Of a stretch of DNA of 64,000 nt, positions 54,678-62,578 are shown piece after piece (position 1 is the first letter of the stretch; each line of letters starts with the position of its first letter). The position numbers were made by a program, and so were the translations under genes. The notes beneath the pieces were generated by a model, which made no database searches, was not told where the DNA came from, and was given only the letters and a program-made list of their open reading frames with translations. This DNA is from Gordonia namibiensis NBRC 108229 (GTDB taxonomy: Bacteria; Actinomycetota; Actinomycetes; Mycobacteriales; Mycobacteriaceae): positions 1 to 64,000 of the forward strand of contig NZ_BAHE01000022.1 of assembly GCF_000298235.1 (NCBI RefSeq), read 5' to 3'.

Positions 54678-54691
54678 TCAGGTCTCCTGCC

Positions 54692-55225
54692 TCAGTTTTC
54701 TCGGAACTCGTCTTTCTCGGAACCAGTCGAGGAGATCGCGTTCTCCTTGCGAAAGGACTCGTAGATCTCCAGCAACATCTGTTTCTGACGCTCGTTGATC
54801 GAGTCATCTGCGATGAGAGCATCACGGACCGGGCTCGCGGGGCGTTCTTCGAGAATTCCTGCGCGCACGTACAACACTTCCGCGGACACCCGCAGACCCT
54901 TGGCGATCTGGGCGAGGACGTCCGCAGAGGGTTTCCGGAGTCCTCGCTCGATCTGACTGAGGTACGGATTGCTGACCCCGGCACGTTCGGCGAGCTGCCG
55001 GAGCGACACCTTGGCGGCCACCCGCTGGGACCGGATGAAGGCGCCGATGTCCTGCGCCGCATTCGCCACCGCGTCCTGCGCAGCCGTCGCGACGGCCTCC
55101 ACGGCCTCGACCGCCATCGTCGTGGTGCCGTCACCGTCGTCGGACACCTGATCCGCGGAGTCGCCGGACTCGGCCTCACCGTCCACGACGGCGTCGAGGG
55201 CAGCCTCGTCCTTGTCGCGCTTCAT
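54692..55225 (-). CDS. XRE-family transcriptional regulator
   Basis: 177 residues. An acidic N-terminal region (about 45 residues, [14 protein letters not shown]) is followed by the HTH at about 65-105 ([37 protein letters not shown]), and a helical tail. It resembles the Rv0474-type regulator next to hbhA in M. tuberculosis. The 14-bp gap to hbhA suggests the two are cotranscribed. The upstream region has the repeated TGCTAGCA/TGCAAGCA sites that reappear upstream of the second hbhA gene, so autoregulation and control of both HbhA proteins are inferred. Confidence 0.88.
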   Translation of the reverse strand: MKRDKDEAALDAVVDGEAESGDSADQVSDDGDGTTTMAVEAVEAVATAAQDAVANAAQDIGAFIRSQRVAAKVSLRQLAERAGVSNPYLSQIERGLRKPSADVLAQIAKGLRVSAEVLYVRAGILEERPASPVRDALIADDSINERQKQMLLEIYESFRKENAISSTGSEKDEFREN

Positions 55226-55258
55226 CACGCTCCGTTCCAGGGTCGATCGTCTTTCCCA

Positions 55259-55301
55259 AGTATCGGCTTCACTGCTAGCACGTGCAAGCACACAGCTAAT
55301 A
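55259..55301 (-). promoter_or_regulatory. XRE-hbhA operon promoter with three TGCTAGCA-type half-sites
   Basis: On the minus strand TTGCAC (55282-55287), a 17-bp spacer and GATACT (55259-55264) form a near-ideal sigma-A promoter. Plus-strand sites TGCTAGCA (55273-55280), TGCAAGCA (55283-55290) and AGCTAA (55294-55299) repeat every 10-11 bp and overlap the -35. The same arrangement recurs at 63531-63572. Confidence 0.7.
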
Positions 55302-55340
55302 CAGGATGTCGGATCACAGACGGATCACCGGGATTCGGCG

Positions 55341-56681
55341 TCAATGGAAGATCAGCACCGACGTCGTGTGGATGGCCAGACCGGCGAGCGCACCCACCAC
55401 GGTGCCGTTGATCCGGATGAACTGGAGGTCGCGTCCCACCTGGAGTTCGATCTTGCGACTCGTGTCGTCGGCGTCCCAACCGCGCACGGTCTCGGTGATG
55501 ACGGAGATGATCTCCTGCGAGTAGTTCGCGGCGATGTGGTGCGCGACCCGCGCGACCCAGCCGTTCATCTTCTCCTGCAGCGGACGATCGTCGCGAATCC
55601 TCGTCGCGAGCTGGATGATCGAGTCCGACAACGTGTTGCGCAGTGTGCTGTTCGGGTCGTCGAGCATCTGCTCGATGACGGCCTTGCCGGTCTTCCAGGC
55701 GGTCGACGCCGCGCCGGTGACCTCGTCGCGACCCACCAGTTCCAACTTGATGGCCTCGAACTTGGCGATCATCTCGGGATCGTTCTGCAGGTCGTTCGCG
55801 AACTTCTCCACGAATTCGTGCATCGCCCGGCGCATTTCATGGTCGGGGTCGGAGCGCACCTTGTAGGTGAACTCGACGAGTTCGCGGTGGATCTTGTCGC
55901 CGACGAGAGTGTTGACGAACTTCGGCGTCCACTGCGGGCCGTCCCGGTCGAGCACGCGGTCGATGAGGTCCTGGCTGCCGATCGCCCATTCGTGCGCGCG
56001 ATCGCAGAGCATCTGGAAGACCGGTTCGAGACGGTCCTCGGCGATGAGCTGTTCCAGGATGCGGCCGGTCGGCGGCGCCCACTGCGGCTCGGCGACCCAC
56101 TTCAGTGCAGCCTGGATGAGCTGCTCGACGTCCTCGTCGCGCAGCATCTCCGACGCGAGTTGGATCGCCCGGGCCGCTTCGCCGGAGATCCGCGGGGCGT
56201 TGCGGGGGTCGGCCACCCACGTCGACAGCCGTCGTGGCAGATCGATCTGCTGCGCGCGGTAGACGACGACCTCGGGCGTCATGAAGTTCTCTTCGATGAA
56301 GCCGCCGAGTTGGTCGCCGATGTCGTCTTTCTTCTTGCGGATCAGCGCGGTGTGCGGGATCGGGATGCCGAGCGGATGCCGGAAGAGCGCGGTCACCGCG
56401 AACCAGTCGGCCAGCGCGCCGACCATGCCGGCCTCGGACGCGGCCTGCACGAAGCCGACCCAAGCGGCGACGTCTTCGCCGTCGCGGTGCTCGAGATAAC
56501 GGGTGAAGAGGTAGACGACCGCCGCGAAGATCAGGAAGCCGGTCGCGACCGCCTTCATCCTGCGGAGATCCCTGCGCCGGCCGGCGTCTCCGGCGCTGTC
56601 CGCACCGAATCCGGGGGCAGACGGCGCCGAGGGCTTGCCCTCGGGCTGCCCGGCGACTCCTTCGATGACTGTCGATGCCAT
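55341..56681 (-). CDS. DUF445 domain membrane protein
   Basis: 446 residues. A Pro/Gly-rich N-terminus is followed by a TM helix (MKAVATGFLIFAAVVYLFTR), then FVQAASEAGMVGALADWFAVTALFRHPLGIPIPHTALIRKKKDDIGDQLGGFIEENFM, the DUF445 hallmark. A long helical region follows, ending in a C-terminal TM (INGTVVGALAGLAIHTTSVLIF). Function unknown; the family is widespread in actinobacteria and bacilli. It lies upstream of the XRE/hbhA unit on the same strand, matching the recalled Rv0473 position, and is divergent from the TetR operon. Confidence 0.87.
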   Translation of the reverse strand: MASTVIEGVAGQPEGKPSAPSAPGFGADSAGDAGRRRDLRRMKAVATGFLIFAAVVYLFTRYLEHRDGEDVAAWVGFVQAASEAGMVGALADWFAVTALFRHPLGIPIPHTALIRKKKDDIGDQLGGFIEENFMTPEVVVYRAQQIDLPRRLSTWVADPRNAPRISGEAARAIQLASEMLRDEDVEQLIQAALKWVAEPQWAPPTGRILEQLIAEDRLEPVFQMLCDRAHEWAIGSQDLIDRVLDRDGPQWTPKFVNTLVGDKIHRELVEFTYKVRSDPDHEMRRAMHEFVEKFANDLQNDPEMIAKFEAIKLELVGRDEVTGAASTAWKTGKAVIEQMLDDPNSTLRNTLSDSIIQLATRIRDDRPLQEKMNGWVARVAHHIAANYSQEIISVITETVRGWDADDTSRKIELQVGRDLQFIRINGTVVGALAGLAIHTTSVLIFH

Positions 56682-56722
56682 GGCACCAGTGTCACCCATC
56701 AACCGACTACGCTGGCGTCGTG

Positions 56723-57523
56723 ATGGCCAACCGCCCCAATCCCGCAGCTGCGGCGCGTGCAGCGATGGCGGCTGCGGCCAACGTGACGCGCGGACTCGAA
56801 CAGGTCCTGACCACCGTCACCGAGACCGGCGCCAAGCCGGACGGTCGCAAGCAGCGCTGGGAGAAGCACAAACTCGCCCGCCGCACCGAACTGACCGACG
56901 GTGTCATCGCCGCGGTCCGCGAGCTCGGCGCCGATGTCGGCATGGACGAGATCGCCGCCCACATCGGGGTGTCCAAGACCGTCCTCTACCGGTACTTCAC
57001 CGACAAGAGCGACCTCGGCGTCGCGACCACGGTGCGCTTCTTCGAGAACACGATCTGGCCGCGGCTGACGGAGGCGATCTCCGACGACGTCGACGAGTAC
57101 ACGCTGACCCACACGATCATCGGGGTGTACGTCCATGCGGTCGACGACGAACCCAACCTGTACCGCTTCGCACTCGCCAGCTCGCCCACGTCGTCGCCGG
57201 CTCCCGCTGACTCGGTCCGTCTGGTCGCGCAACTGGTCATGAGCAGCATCGTGATGCGCATGACCGAGCGCGGTGCGGACACCACCGGCGCCGAACTGTG
57301 GTCGCACGCCCTCGTCGGCGGCATCCAGCACGTCGTCGACTGGTGGATGACCAGCCGCACGCTCGACGCCGACCAGGTCGTCGACTACCTGACCATGATG
57401 GTGTGGAGCGCGGTCGTGGGCGTCGCCGCCGTCGATGGCTCGCGTGAGGCCTTCCTCGCCTCTCCCCCGCCGCTGACCGAACCCGCGCGTGAGACACCGT
57501 CCGACGCGGCAGGCGGCTCATGA
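56723..57523 (+). CDS. TetR/AcrR family transcriptional regulator
   Basis: 266 residues. A long basic N-terminus (about 55 residues, with WEKHKLARRTELTDG) leads into the TetR HTH: ELGADVGMDEIAAHIGVSKTVLYRYFTDKSDL. The C-terminal domain is a helical bundle. First gene of a three-gene operon with an SDR and a PPK2 kinase, each starting inside the previous stop codon (ATGA). Position matches Rv0472c but the operon downstream is different from mycobacteria. The divergent DUF445 gene starts 41 bp away. Confidence 0.9.
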   Translation: MANRPNPAAAARAAMAAAANVTRGLEQVLTTVTETGAKPDGRKQRWEKHKLARRTELTDGVIAAVRELGADVGMDEIAAHIGVSKTVLYRYFTDKSDLGVATTVRFFENTIWPRLTEAISDDVDEYTLTHTIIGVYVHAVDDEPNLYRFALASSPTSSPAPADSVRLVAQLVMSSIVMRMTERGADTTGAELWSHALVGGIQHVVDWWMTSRTLDADQVVDYLTMMVWSAVVGVAAVDGSREAFLASPPPLTEPARETPSDAAGGS

Positions 57524-58353
57524 GTCGGGTCGCGCTGGTGACCGGGGGCAGCCGGGGCGTTGGCCAGGGGGTCGCCCGCGCGCTCGTCGAGGACGGCTGG
57601 ACCACCTACGTCACCTCACGCCACGGCACCGGACCCGACGGGGCCATCGCCCTCGCGTGTGACCACACCGACGATGCCGCGGTGGCCGCGGTGTTCGTCG
57701 AGATCGCCTCCTCCGGTGGGCAACTCGACCTCCTCGTCAACAACGCGTGGGCGGCGCCGAAGGGCTTCGGCGGGTTCTCGGACCCGTTCTGGAAGCGCCC
57801 GGTCGACGACTGGGACACCCTGATCGGCGTGGGTCTGCGCGCGCACTACGTCGCGTCGGTATACGCGGCCCGAATGATGACCGAGGCCGGACGGGGGCTG
57901 ATCACGAACATCTCGTCGTTCGGTTCCCGCGGCCACCTGCATTCGGTGCTGTACGGGATGAGCAAGGCCGCGCTGGACAAGATGGCCGCGGACATGGCCG
58001 TCGAGCTGAAAGGCACCGGGGTCAGCGCGATCTCGTTGTGGCTGGGCCTGATCCGCACCGAGCTGCTGCTGTCGCTGGGGATCGACGAGTTCGCCGGTTT
58101 CTCGCTGCAGCGAGCCGAGGATCCGGAATTCGTGGGTCGCGTGATCTCCCGCCTCGCGCAGGACCCCGACCTCGCCGCGCACAACGGCCACACCCTCGTC
58201 ACCGCCGAACTGGGCGCCCGCTACGGGATCGTCAACAACGATGGCACACCACCGGATTCGCATCGCAGCGCATTCGGCGGCGGGCCGCTGTTCCCGCCGC
58301 ACACCGACCCGGATGTCGTCGATCGAGCAGAGTCGCGAGAGGACGTGTCATGA
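57520..58353 (+). CDS. short-chain dehydrogenase/reductase
   Basis: 277-residue SDR. Cofactor loop TGGSRGVGQGV, NNAWAAP in place of NNAG, catalytic Ser (ISSFGSRG) and YGMSKAALDKM. The NNAWA variant and a long C-terminal tail (DSHRSAFGGGPLF) set it apart from classical SDRs; the C-terminal region resembles SDR109-type human DHRS1 homologues. Substrate unknown. ATGA overlaps link it to the TetR gene before and the PPK2 gene after, so the regulator likely controls all three. Confidence 0.86.
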   Translation: MSRVALVTGGSRGVGQGVARALVEDGWTTYVTSRHGTGPDGAIALACDHTDDAAVAAVFVEIASSGGQLDLLVNNAWAAPKGFGGFSDPFWKRPVDDWDTLIGVGLRAHYVASVYAARMMTEAGRGLITNISSFGSRGHLHSVLYGMSKAALDKMAADMAVELKGTGVSAISLWLGLIRTELLLSLGIDEFAGFSLQRAEDPEFVGRVISRLAQDPDLAAHNGHTLVTAELGARYGIVNNDGTPPDSHRSAFGGGPLFPPHTDPDVVDRAESREDVS

Positions 58354-59201
58354 GCAAAGGCTGGTTCACTCCCGCCGCCGAGGCCCTGCGCGCGAGCGCG
58401 GTCGGACCGGTCGCCTCCTTCGACCCCGAGTCGACGCCGGGATTCGACGGCGACAAGGAGTCCGGCTCCGAGCTCCTCGCCTCTCGCGGACAGGATCTTG
58501 CCGACCTCCAGGAGCTGTTGTACGCCAACGGTCGCTCCGGTGACCACCGCTCGGTTCTGCTGGTTCTGCAGGGTATGGACACGGCCGGCAAGGGCGGCAT
58601 CGTCCGGCACGTGGGTGGTCTCGTCGACCCACAGGGGTTGAGCATCAAGGGCTTCGGCAAACCGACCCCTGAGGAACTGCAGCACGACTTCCTGTGGCGC
58701 ATCCACAAGGCCCTCCCACCCGCGGGACGGATCGGGATCTTCGACCGGTCGCACTACGAAGATGTCCTGCCCGTTCGGGTGCACAACCTCGTCCCGAAGG
58801 CGGAGTGGGAGAAGCGCTACGACATCATCAACCAGTTCGAATCCGAACTGGTCGCCGGCGGCACCACGATCATCAAGTGCTGCCTGGTGGTGTCGAAGGA
58901 CGAGCAGAAGGCGCGTCTCGCCGAACGTCTCGACCGTCCGGACAAGTACTGGAAGTACAACCCGGGCGACATCGACGAGCGCGCCCACTGGGACGCTTAC
59001 CTCGAGGCGTACCAGGACATCTTCGAGCTGACCGACAAGGACTCGGCCCCCTGGTTCGTGATCCCCGCCAACCGGAAATGGTTTGCCCGGCTCGCCGTCT
59101 GCGAATTGCTCACCACCACCCTCGCCGGCCTCGAACTCGATTGGCCGGAAGCCGATTTCGACGTCGAGGCCGAGAAGAAGCGGCTCGCCGCGAGCGACTG
59201 A
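58350..59201 (+). CDS. ppk2: polyphosphate kinase 2 family protein (class I size)
   Basis: 283 residues, the length of single-domain PPK2 enzymes that phosphorylate nucleoside mono- or diphosphates with polyphosphate. Walker A GMDTAGKGG, Walker B IGIFDRSHYEDVL, and the lid RLDRPDKYWKYNPGDIDERAHW. The Arg-rich DRPDKYWKYN segment is the family lid. Last gene of the TetR-SDR-PPK2 operon. An energy or nucleotide-pool role under the control of the TetR regulator is inferred. The stop codon marks the left border of the 42-bp repeat array. Confidence 0.92.
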   Translation: MSKGWFTPAAEALRASAVGPVASFDPESTPGFDGDKESGSELLASRGQDLADLQELLYANGRSGDHRSVLLVLQGMDTAGKGGIVRHVGGLVDPQGLSIKGFGKPTPEELQHDFLWRIHKALPPAGRIGIFDRSHYEDVLPVRVHNLVPKAEWEKRYDIINQFESELVAGGTTIIKCCLVVSKDEQKARLAERLDRPDKYWKYNPGDIDERAHWDAYLEAYQDIFELTDKDSAPWFVIPANRKWFARLAVCELLTTTLAGLELDWPEADFDVEAEKKRLAASD

Positions 59202-59556
59202 CCTCGATACGCGGCGCCCTCGCTACGCTCGGTCGGCGCTACTCGGCCATCGAAACTGGTGGTTGAGTAGGTGAGGAGCGCCGGCGACGAGCCGGAACTG
59301 GTGGTTGAGTAGGCGAGGAGCGCTAGCGACGAGCCGGAACTGCCGGTTGAGTAGGTGAGGAGCGCCGGCGACGAGCCGGAACTGGTGGTTGAGTAGGTGA
59401 GGAGCGCTGGCGACGAGCCGGAACTGGTGGTTGAGTAGGTGAGGAGCGCCGGCGACGAGCCGGAACTGGTGGTTGAGTAGGTGAGGAGCGCCGGCGACGA
59501 GCCGGAACTGGTGGTTGAGTAGGTGAGGAGCGTTAGCGACGAGCCGTATCGAAACC
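59202..59556. repeat. 42-bp tandem repeat array (seven copies) with terminal inverted repeats
   Basis: Seven units of 42 bp, starting at 59255, 59297, 59339, 59381, 59423, 59465 and 59507. Each reads ACTGGTGGTTGAGTAGGTGA then GGAGCGCCGGCGACGAGCCGGA with few changes. The block is bordered by TCGATACG (59204-59211) and CGTATCGA (59545-59552), so the whole looks like one element with inverted ends. Its left border is directly at the ppk2 stop; the last unit provides the TAA and the last codons of the convergent BenE gene. No unique spacers. Confidence 0.95.
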
Positions 59557-60732
59557 ACCCAGCCGCAGCACTCCCCACGACACCAGGCCCACGACGAGCG
59601 CCCAGAATGCGCCGCCGATCCCGGCGAAGGTCACACCCGATGCGGCCGTGACGAACGTGAGCGCGGCCGGTATCCGGAACTCGACCTGTTCGAACGCGCC
59701 CATGATCGCTGCCACGAAGGTCGCGAGAAGTGCCAGTCCGGCAACTGCTTCCAGCAATCCCTCCGGCGAGATGGCGGTGATGACCACCAGCGCGCCGGAC
59801 AGCGCTGCGAGGACGAGGCTCGTCGACCCGGTGGCGACTCCGGCGATCCAGCGTCGTGAGCGATCGGAACCCGCTTCGGGCCCCGCGGCGAGCGCGGCCG
59901 ACAGCGCGGCCAGGTTGATCGCGTGCCCGCCGAACGGTGCGCCGATGACCGTCCCTGCGCCGGTCACGAACATCGCCGGGCGCCAGGGCGTTTCGTAACC
60001 GAAGGACTTGAGCACGGCGACGCCGGGCACGTTCTGCGAGGCCATCGTGACGATGTAGAGCGGGATCGCGATGCCGATGACGGCGGCGGCGTCGAAGGTC
60101 GGGGTGGTCCAGGCCAACCGCGGCCACCACGTCTCGGCTGCCCACCCGTCGTAGCCGTCGACGGCGAGGTTCACGCCGATCACGATCAATGCGGTCACCA
60201 ATGCCAGCGGGAGCGCCCACCGCGGCAGCCAGCGCATCGCGAGCAACCACACCACGAGGATCGGGATCGTCGACCAGGGTTGATCCCCGAGCGACTGCAT
60301 GGGCGCGAGACACAGCGTGAGGAGTACACCGGCGAGCATCGCCTGGGCGAGCGGCGTCGGGATCCGCCCGATCAGATCGCCGAGCGCCGGCACCAATCCC
60401 GTTGCCAGGACCAGTAGACCGACGATCAGGAACGCACCCACCGCCGATGACCAGCTGCCCTCATAGGAGGCGGCCATCGAGGCGAGAAGCGCCGCGCCCG
60501 GCGTCGACCACGCGAGGGTGACCGGCCGCCGGGTCCGCCAGGACAGCAGGATCGTCCCGGCCGCGAACATCACGGTCAGCACGAGCAGACCGGAGGCCGC
60601 CTGCACCGGCGTCGCGCCGACAGCACGCAGACCGGTGACCACCACCACGAACGACGAGGTGAATCCGACCAGCGAGGTCACGACACCGGCGATGACCGGC
60701 TCGGTACGAGTCGACGGCGCGGTACTGGTCAT
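59533..60732 (-). CDS. BenE family benzoate/proton symporter-like transporter
   Basis: 399 residues, 11-12 TM helices, of the benzoate:H+ symporter (BenE/YdcO) family. Features: VVTGLRAVGATPVQAASGLLVLTVMF, STPGAALLASM, IPTPLAQAMLAGVLLTLC, ASQNVPGVAVLKSFGYETPWRPAM and FGGHAINLAALSAALAAGPEAG. Real substrate uncertain. The C-terminal residues (GGFDTARR) are read through the intergenic repeat, which also gives the stop. It is divergent from an XRE-cupin regulator gene; the same pairing exists in E. coli as ydcN-ydcO. Confidence 0.88.
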   Translation of the reverse strand: MTSTAPSTRTEPVIAGVVTSLVGFTSSFVVVVTGLRAVGATPVQAASGLLVLTVMFAAGTILLSWRTRRPVTLAWSTPGAALLASMAASYEGSWSSAVGAFLIVGLLVLATGLVPALGDLIGRIPTPLAQAMLAGVLLTLCLAPMQSLGDQPWSTIPILVVWLLAMRWLPRWALPLALVTALIVIGVNLAVDGYDGWAAETWWPRLAWTTPTFDAAAVIGIAIPLYIVTMASQNVPGVAVLKSFGYETPWRPAMFVTGAGTVIGAPFGGHAINLAALSAALAAGPEAGSDRSRRWIAGVATGSTSLVLAALSGALVVITAISPEGLLEAVAGLALLATFVAAIMGAFEQVEFRIPAALTFVTAASGVTFAGIGGAFWALVVGLVSWGVLRLGGFDTARR

Positions 60733-60752
60733 GGGGCGAGCATAGCGGTATC

Positions 60753-60768
60753 GTTCCGTAAACAGAAC
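60753..60768. promoter_or_regulatory. operator in BenE/XRE-cupin gap
   Basis: GTTCCGTAAACAGAAC, an imperfect 16-bp palindrome (12 of 16 positions symmetric) in the 63-bp gap between the divergent genes. It is the likely site of the adjacent XRE-cupin regulator, possibly controlling both genes. Confidence 0.6.
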
Positions 60769-60795
60769 ACCACCGACCATGGAAGGCCGACCGGG

Positions 60796-61326
60796 ATGAC
60801 GGCAGGCGACGAGCGTCGACGCATGGTCGGCACCCGGATCTCGACGTTGCGCGAGCAGCGCGGCATGAGCCTGTCCGCGCTGGCCCGCGAAGCCGGCATC
60901 GGCAAGGGATCGCTGTCGGAACTCGAAGCCGGACAGCGCAATCCGACACTCGACACCCTCTACGCGGTGGCCGGACCGCTCGGCGTGCCGCTCACCGCGC
61001 TACTCGGCGAGGAGACCGGGGTCGAGGGTACGAGCCCACACCTCGCCGCCCGACTCCTCCACGTCGAGCATCACGCCGACGGCACCACCACCGAGGTGTT
61101 CTGGCTGCACGTCACACCCGGTGGCGTCCGCGAATCCCCCGCCCACGGCCCCGGCGTCGTCGAGCACATCCTCGTCGCCAGTGGACATCTCGTCGCCGGA
61201 CGCGTCGGCGAGGAGCGCTCTGCCGGCCCCGGCGAGTCCATCGAGTGGATCTCCGACGTCTCCCACACCTACCGCTCCGACGACGGCGCCCTCGCGGTCC
61301 TGACGATCCGCTCCCCCTCCCGCTGA
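60796..61326 (+). CDS. XRE-cupin transcriptional regulator
   Basis: 176 residues: XRE HTH (ISTLREQRGMSLSALAREAGIGKGSLSELEAGQRNPTLDTLY) and a cupin domain (ARLLHVEHHADGTTTEVFWLHVTPGGV to YRSDDGALAVL). Divergent from the BenE transporter; the SutR/YdcN-YdcO pair of E. coli has the same layout. Probably a repressor of the transporter that senses the transported compound or a related metabolite. The second XRE-cupin protein of the window, not closely similar to the first. Confidence 0.88.
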   Translation: MTAGDERRRMVGTRISTLREQRGMSLSALAREAGIGKGSLSELEAGQRNPTLDTLYAVAGPLGVPLTALLGEETGVEGTSPHLAARLLHVEHHADGTTTEVFWLHVTPGGVRESPAHGPGVVEHILVASGHLVAGRVGEERSAGPGESIEWISDVSHTYRSDDGALAVLTIRSPSR

Positions 61327-61347
61327 GCTCTTTCCCTCCCGCCTGAT

Positions 61348-61384
61348 GAATTCGCTCCCGCGGGCGCTAGCCGATAAGCGGAAG
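61348..61384. repeat. intergenic repeat element, left copy
   Basis: On the minus strand this reads TTCCGCTTATCGGCTAGCG, then CCCGCGGGAGCGAATTC. The sequence recurs inverted at 62453-62492 (TTCGCGCTTATCGGCTGGCA onward) with few mismatches. It can fold with flanking TTCCCTCCCGC/GCGGAAGGGAA arms. It lies between the XRE-cupin gene and the AbiEi-type gene. Confidence 0.75.
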
Positions 61385-61457
61385 GGAAGGCGTCCCGCGG
61401 GACGGAAAGGCTCACGCGGGAAGGCGATGAAATCGACGGGAGCCTAGAGGCGCTCCA

Positions 61458-62429
61458 GTGCGTCAAAGAAGGGTGATGGTCTATCCACTCGATCAGTACG
61501 GTCTCCTCAGGAGGGCCGCCGCGCTCGACGCCGCTATCTCCGACAACGAGCTCGCGGCCGCCGTCCGCCGCCGCGATCTCATACGTCTCGTCCCGGGCGT
61601 GTTCGTACCGGCGTCGGCGCAGTTCGACGGGCATGAGGGTGCCCAACGGCTGCACCGGCTCAAAGCGATCGCGGTCGCGACCGTCGGCGATGCCGATACG
61701 CAGACGATGCCGCTGAGTCATGCGTCGGCTGCCGCCGTCCACGGTCTGCCGCTCCTCAAACCGGACATCGAGTACGTACATGTGGTGAGCGGAAAGAAGT
61801 CGGGTGGCTCGATACAAGGGCATCGCCACGTCCACGCGGCTCCGGCCGGCGAGGACGACATCGTCGAGGTCGACGGCATTCTGGTGACGACCCTCGAACG
61901 CACTGCGGTCGACGTCGCGACGAGCGGTACCTTCGCACAGGCACTGGCCGCGTTCGATCAGGCACTACGATCCGATGCGAGCCCCGAGAAGATCGCACAG
62001 ATCCTGGCGGATCGTCGACGCCGCGGTGTGCGCGTTGCGCGGCGGGCATTGAAGCTCGGCGATCCCCTGGCCGAGACCGTGGCCGAATCCTGGAGTCGCG
62101 CACAGATGATCGAAGCGGGTCTGCCGATACCGCGACTCCAGCACGAGTTCCGCGGACGCCGCGGCACCTACTATTCCGACTTCGACTGGGACGAGCGGCT
62201 CATCGGCGAGTTCGACGGAATGGTCAAGTACGGGCGTCTGCGCAAACCGGGGACCACCATCGAAGACTGTGTGATGCAGGAGAAGCGCCGTGAGGATGAC
62301 CTGCGCGCTCTCGGCGCCATCGTCGTCAGATGGACGTGGACGGATCTCGAGAAGGGCGCCGTCGTGGGGCTGTTGCGACCCTGGCTCGAGAAGCTGAATC
62401 TGGTGCCGTCGAGGCCCATTCCCGCGTGA
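61458..62429 (+). CDS. AbiEi-type N-domain / PD-(D/E)XK-like protein
   Basis: 323 residues. The N-terminal half resembles AbiEi antitoxin domains (winged helix): NELAAAVRRRDLIRLVPGVFVPA and HASAAAVHGLPLL. The C-terminal part looks like a Vsr/DUF559-type endonuclease fold: ETVAESWSRAQM, DFDWDERLIGEFDGMVKYG (Asp, Glu, Lys) and EKRREDDLRALGAIVVRWTW. This two-part protein is common in actinobacteria, often as an orphan with no AbiEii toxin; none is seen here. GTG start (or ATG six codons later). It lies between two inverted repeat elements, so it could be a transferable unit. Function unproven. Confidence 0.7.
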   Translation: MRQRRVMVYPLDQYGLLRRAAALDAAISDNELAAAVRRRDLIRLVPGVFVPASAQFDGHEGAQRLHRLKAIAVATVGDADTQTMPLSHASAAAVHGLPLLKPDIEYVHVVSGKKSGGSIQGHRHVHAAPAGEDDIVEVDGILVTTLERTAVDVATSGTFAQALAAFDQALRSDASPEKIAQILADRRRRGVRVARRALKLGDPLAETVAESWSRAQMIEAGLPIPRLQHEFRGRRGTYYSDFDWDERLIGEFDGMVKYGRLRKPGTTIEDCVMQEKRREDDLRALGAIVVRWTWTDLEKGAVVGLLRPWLEKLNLVPSRPIPA

Positions 62430-62452
62430 CGGTTTCTCTGTGGCGGGACCGA

Positions 62453-62507
62453 TTCCTTCGCGCTTATCGGCTGGCACCCGCGGGAGGGAATCGGATAAGC
62501 GCGAAGG
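62453..62507. repeat. intergenic repeat element, right copy, with long hairpin
   Basis: Holds TTCGCGCTTATCGGCTGGCA then CCCGCGGGAGGGAATC, the inverted counterpart of the element at 61348-61384. A perfect 14-bp stem CCTTCGCGCTTATC (62455-62468) / GATAAGCGCGAAGG (62494-62507) closes it. It is placed after the AbiEi-type gene and before a separate terminator hairpin. Confidence 0.75.
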
Positions 62508-62528
62508 AGCCACCTGAGCAAGAACACA

Positions 62529-62560
62529 ACGACGCCCCCGCCGGGTAGCGGGGGCGTCGT
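62529..62560. terminator. strong hairpin between AbiEi-type gene and hbhA-2
   Basis: Perfect 13-bp stem ACGACGCCCCCGC / GCGGGGGCGTCGT with a 6-base loop, located between convergent genes and 18 bp after the hbhA-2 stop. It should end transcription in both directions. Confidence 0.85.
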
Positions 62561-62578
62561 ATCGACTTGCGCGAGTGC

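Noticed and set aside
59202..59556. CRISPR array
   Set aside because: Continuous 42-bp units without spacers; no cas genes.
58997..60313. Minus-strand frame with LLTYSTTSSGSSPA repeats (and 59223-59558 with LLNHQFRLVAG repeats)
   Set aside because: Repeat protein look results from the 42-bp DNA array (14 codons) read without stops; the real gene on this strand is BenE in another frame.
62430..62578. Small plus-strand ORF after the AbiEi-type gene
   Set aside because: It reads through the palindromic repeat and terminator; the same peptide motif (AYRLAPAG) appears from the other repeat copy, showing it is repeat-derived.
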